Source: Costus lasius (taxonomy: Eukaryota > Streptophyta > Magnoliopsida > Zingiberales > Costaceae). Taken from it: a stretch of 64,000 nucleotides of DNA. Position 1 is the first letter of the stretch, and every line of letters begins with the position of its first letter. The notes beneath the pieces are model-generated. The model did no database searches. It saw only the letters and a program-made list of their open reading frames with translations, and was not told the DNA's origin. The stretch spans positions 10,523,957 to 10,587,956 of the forward strand of contig CM050450.1 of NCBI GenBank assembly GCA_027563935.2, given 5' to 3'. Positions 61,837 to 64,000 of the stretch are shown here, in pieces. The position numbers and the translations under genes are program-made.

Positions 61837-61956
61837 TGCTACGACAACGCAGTCCCGGACGGGCTGACTTTTCGGCCCAACATAATAACAAATTGCACCT
61901 CAGCTCGAGTTGACGTCAAATGGCGTCACCTCACGGCCCAAAAAATATCGTCATAT

Positions 61957-62146
61957 CACGTGCTTTCGTGCGACGCAACGCACGCGAACTGGTTATTTCC
62001 ACGTGCTTTCTTCTTCGCGTCCAAGAGGCACTCCAGTAATTTCCGGAACCGACACGCGTACAATGGTCAATGGCAAGCTACGACCCGGTCCCCGAAATTG
62101 ACACGGCATTTTGCGGCCAAGCGAACATGCTTTAGGACCTATAAGA
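61957..62146 (+). promoter_or_regulatory. SRC2 promoter: two G-boxes and TATA-like box
   Basis: CACGTG occurs at 61957-61962 and 62000-62005, both followed by CTTTC. A CTATAAGA box lies at 62139-62146, about 115 bases before the ATG. G-boxes of this form are bound by bZIP/bHLH factors and are common in ABA-, light- and stress-responsive plant promoters. Function here is inferred. Confidence 0.5.
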
Positions 62147-62259
62147 GTTCTTATCTTGTCCGCTTCTTCTGCATCGTTCCCAATTCTCAAATTGCACGGC
62201 TCTTTACTCGGTAGTGTTCGTCGATTCTCTTCTTTGCAAACCCTAACCCTCTCTCGGCC

Positions 62260-63201
62260 ATGGCTTACCGCACGTTGGAGCTCACCTTGATATCGGCGAA
62301 GGACCTCAAAGACGTCAATCTCATCTCGAAGATGGCAGTTTACGCCGTCGTCTCCCTCTCCGGCGATCCCCGCACGAAGCAACGCACGCCCCCCGACCGC
62401 GAGGGCGGCCGAAACCCCTCATGGAACTCCACCTTCCGCATCAGCGTTCCCGCCGACGCCGACGTCGCCCGCAACCAATTCCTCCACATCCTCCTCCGCG
62501 CCGAGCGCTCCCTCGGGGACCGCGATGTAGGCGTGGTCCGCGTCCCTCTAACGGATCTGCTTTCCGGGGCCGGCGATGGCCCGCGTCCCGTCCAATACGT
62601 CAGTTACCAGGTCCGTAAGACGACCTCCGGCAAGCCCGAGGGCGTCCTCAACTTCTCTTACAAGCTAGGCGAGCGCATCGGCGCTGCCGCAGCGGGCCCC
62701 GCTCCACCCGCCGGCTATCCGGCAAAGGTCACAGCTTATCCACCGCCCGCCGCTCCACCCGCCGGCTATCCGGCGAAGGTCACAGCGTATCCACAGCCCG
62801 CCGCTCCACCCGCCGGCTATCCGCCGCAGGTCACAGCGTATCCACCGCCCGCCGCTGCCCCGTACCCTCCCCCGCCTGCGTCAAAGGCGGATGAGCCTGT
62901 GCTAGCTTATCCGGCGGGGACGAGCTACGGGGTTGCGCCGACGTATCCCCCTCCTGCAGGATACCACCAACCGCCGGTCTATCAGCCACCGTCGGCGTAC
63001 CAGCAGGCACCTCCTTATCCGCCGCCGTATGGGTATGGATACGGGGCGCCGCCGCCTCAGGTGGTACAGCCACCAAGGAAGAGCAATATCGGGATGGGAT
63101 TGGGGGCGGGGTTGCTGGGCGGCGCGCTCGGAGGCCTTCTTATTGGGGATATGTTATCGGATGACACCGGCTACGACGATGCCGGTGGCTTCGATTTTTA
63201 G
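62260..63201 (+). CDS. SRC2-like: SRC2-like C2-domain protein
   Basis: Intron-less gene of 313 codons. Residues 1 to about 130 form a C2 domain (MAYRTLELTLISAKDLKDVN, then NPSWNSTFRI, FLHILLRAER, DVGVVRVPL). This matches the plant SRC2 (soybean gene regulated by cold 2) family, whose C2 domains bind membranes, often via calcium. Residues about 148-260 are Pro/Tyr-rich, with three tandem 17-residue APPAGYP(A/P)(K/Q)VTAYP units. The end has a Gly/Leu hydrophobic stretch (GLGAGLLGGALGGLLIG) and an Asp-rich tail, a known SRC2 feature for membrane association. Start chosen at the first ATG of the C2 domain, with CCATGG context. Codon use is strongly GC at third positions, unlike the AT-rich introns around. 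Complete and apparently functional. Confidence 0.93.
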   Translation: MAYRTLELTLISAKDLKDVNLISKMAVYAVVSLSGDPRTKQRTPPDREGGRNPSWNSTFRISVPADADVARNQFLHILLRAERSLGDRDVGVVRVPLTDLLSGAGDGPRPVQYVSYQVRKTTSGKPEGVLNFSYKLGERIGAAAAGPAPPAGYPAKVTAYPPPAAPPAGYPAKVTAYPQPAAPPAGYPPQVTAYPPPAAAPYPPPPASKADEPVLAYPAGTSYGVAPTYPPPAGYHQPPVYQPPSAYQQAPPYPPPYGYGYGAPPPQVVQPPRKSNIGMGLGAGLLGGALGGLLIGDMLSDDTGYDDAGGFDF

Positions 63202-64000
63202 AATTGTTCTTTTTCCTCTTTTTTGGAAACTATGTAACATAGTTTAAAGTTTTTCGAACTGAAATAGTACTTTAAATGTTGTTCAGATAAACACAACATT
63301 GTGAAGAATGAAGGAATATCAATTAATATCAAAAAGTAGTTTTCGTGTGATTACCAAATAAAATTCTCCAGTTTATAATAAAAACAAAAACTAATTCCCC
63401 ACCATATATATTCGGTCTCACTACGGCCTCTTTTCCTTGAGAGGAACAAACGAAAAGAAGAAAGGAAAAACATATTAAATTTAATAGTTTTTGAGGTATT
63501 GCCTTTAGGCTTCCTTTAATCCAAGAAAGGAGTTATAATATTCCCTCACTTGTCTCGAAAGCAAGCACAGCCACTTCTTTTAGAAATATCTAATATTGCT
63601 TTTGTCAAGCATCTTCAACCAAATAAAATCAAAAGGCATTTTTTTAGTGGATATTGCTTTTGAAATCTCAATGGTAGTTCAAGGACTACAGTGAATCTAG
63701 AACTCTCTAGATTGAATTGACCATTTAAGATAATAATTTATATGTTTGCGTGCACTTGCTGCGACTTGAGGCAAATTTTTTTTAAAAAAAATTATTTAAA
63801 TAAAAATTATTAATTCAAAAAACTATATAGGACCTATAGCAAAATTTTAATTTATACCTATGTGTCTTAAAAAAAAAACTAATTTTGATACATTTTTACA
63901 ATTCTTCTTTTTGTTTTTAGTGTGCCACCAATGGGTTAGTTTTTTATTCGTATATATTTAAGGTTTCAAATGTAGAATTTTTGGACCTTAGTGTGTTATC
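63202..64000. other. SRC2 3' flank
   Basis: AT-rich sequence after the SRC2 stop. AATAAA near 63357 could serve polyadenylation. Nothing else is recognised up to the window edge. Confidence 0.6.

Overview
This is nuclear DNA from a flowering plant. Genes are split by canonical GT-AG introns, and the space between and inside them is filled with LTR retrotransposons, MITEs and fold-back elements. The GC-rich single-exon SRC2-type gene at the right end fits a monocot, but the species cannot be named from the sequence alone.

Layout. (1) 1-11,010 (+): the 3' part of REV3, the catalytic subunit of DNA polymerase zeta. Six exons encode the polymerase core and the two C-terminal Cys modules. A 5.2-kb intron holds a 3.0-kb near-perfect palindrome made of two inverted copies of a PIF/Harbinger-like ORF1 segment. 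(2) 12,919-39,996 (-): a complete nine-exon KUP/HAK/KT potassium transporter, closest to the KUP3/HAK10 type (cluster II), reading 785 codons without interruption. Its fourth intron is 19 kb long. It carries two chromodomain Ty3/gypsy elements fused head to head into a palindrome of about 13 kb, plus a 2.8-kb gag-only LTR element (TR-GAG type). (3) 40-48 kb: repeat-rich spacer with a GC-rich minisatellite block, a gypsy-type LTR carrying a four-copy hairpin array, two inverted copia 3' ends, a hAT MITE with a perfect 8-bp target duplication, and an inverted copy of two exons of the next gene. (4) 48,624-61,042 (+): a second, diverged HAK gene (cluster I, HAK1/HAK5 type). It has lost its 5' exons at an inverted-duplication breakpoint, carries two single-base frameshifts, and has a 6.2-kb Ty1/copia element inserted five bases after a 5' splice site. 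(5) 62,260-63,201 (+): an intact SRC2-like C2-domain protein gene.

The two potassium transporters are divergent neighbours with the same core exon pattern, so they are ancient paralogues or members of one family cluster. One looks functional and the other is decaying. The striking theme is the number of large inverted repeats: a REV3 intron palindrome, a KUP intron palindrome, the HAK exon fold-back, the copia inverted pair, and several small purine-tract fold-backs. Several lie inside transcribed introns, where they could form long double-stranded RNA. I found no wholly unknown gene system. The best candidate for something undescribed is the gene-derived inverted repeat of HAK exons next to its parent gene.
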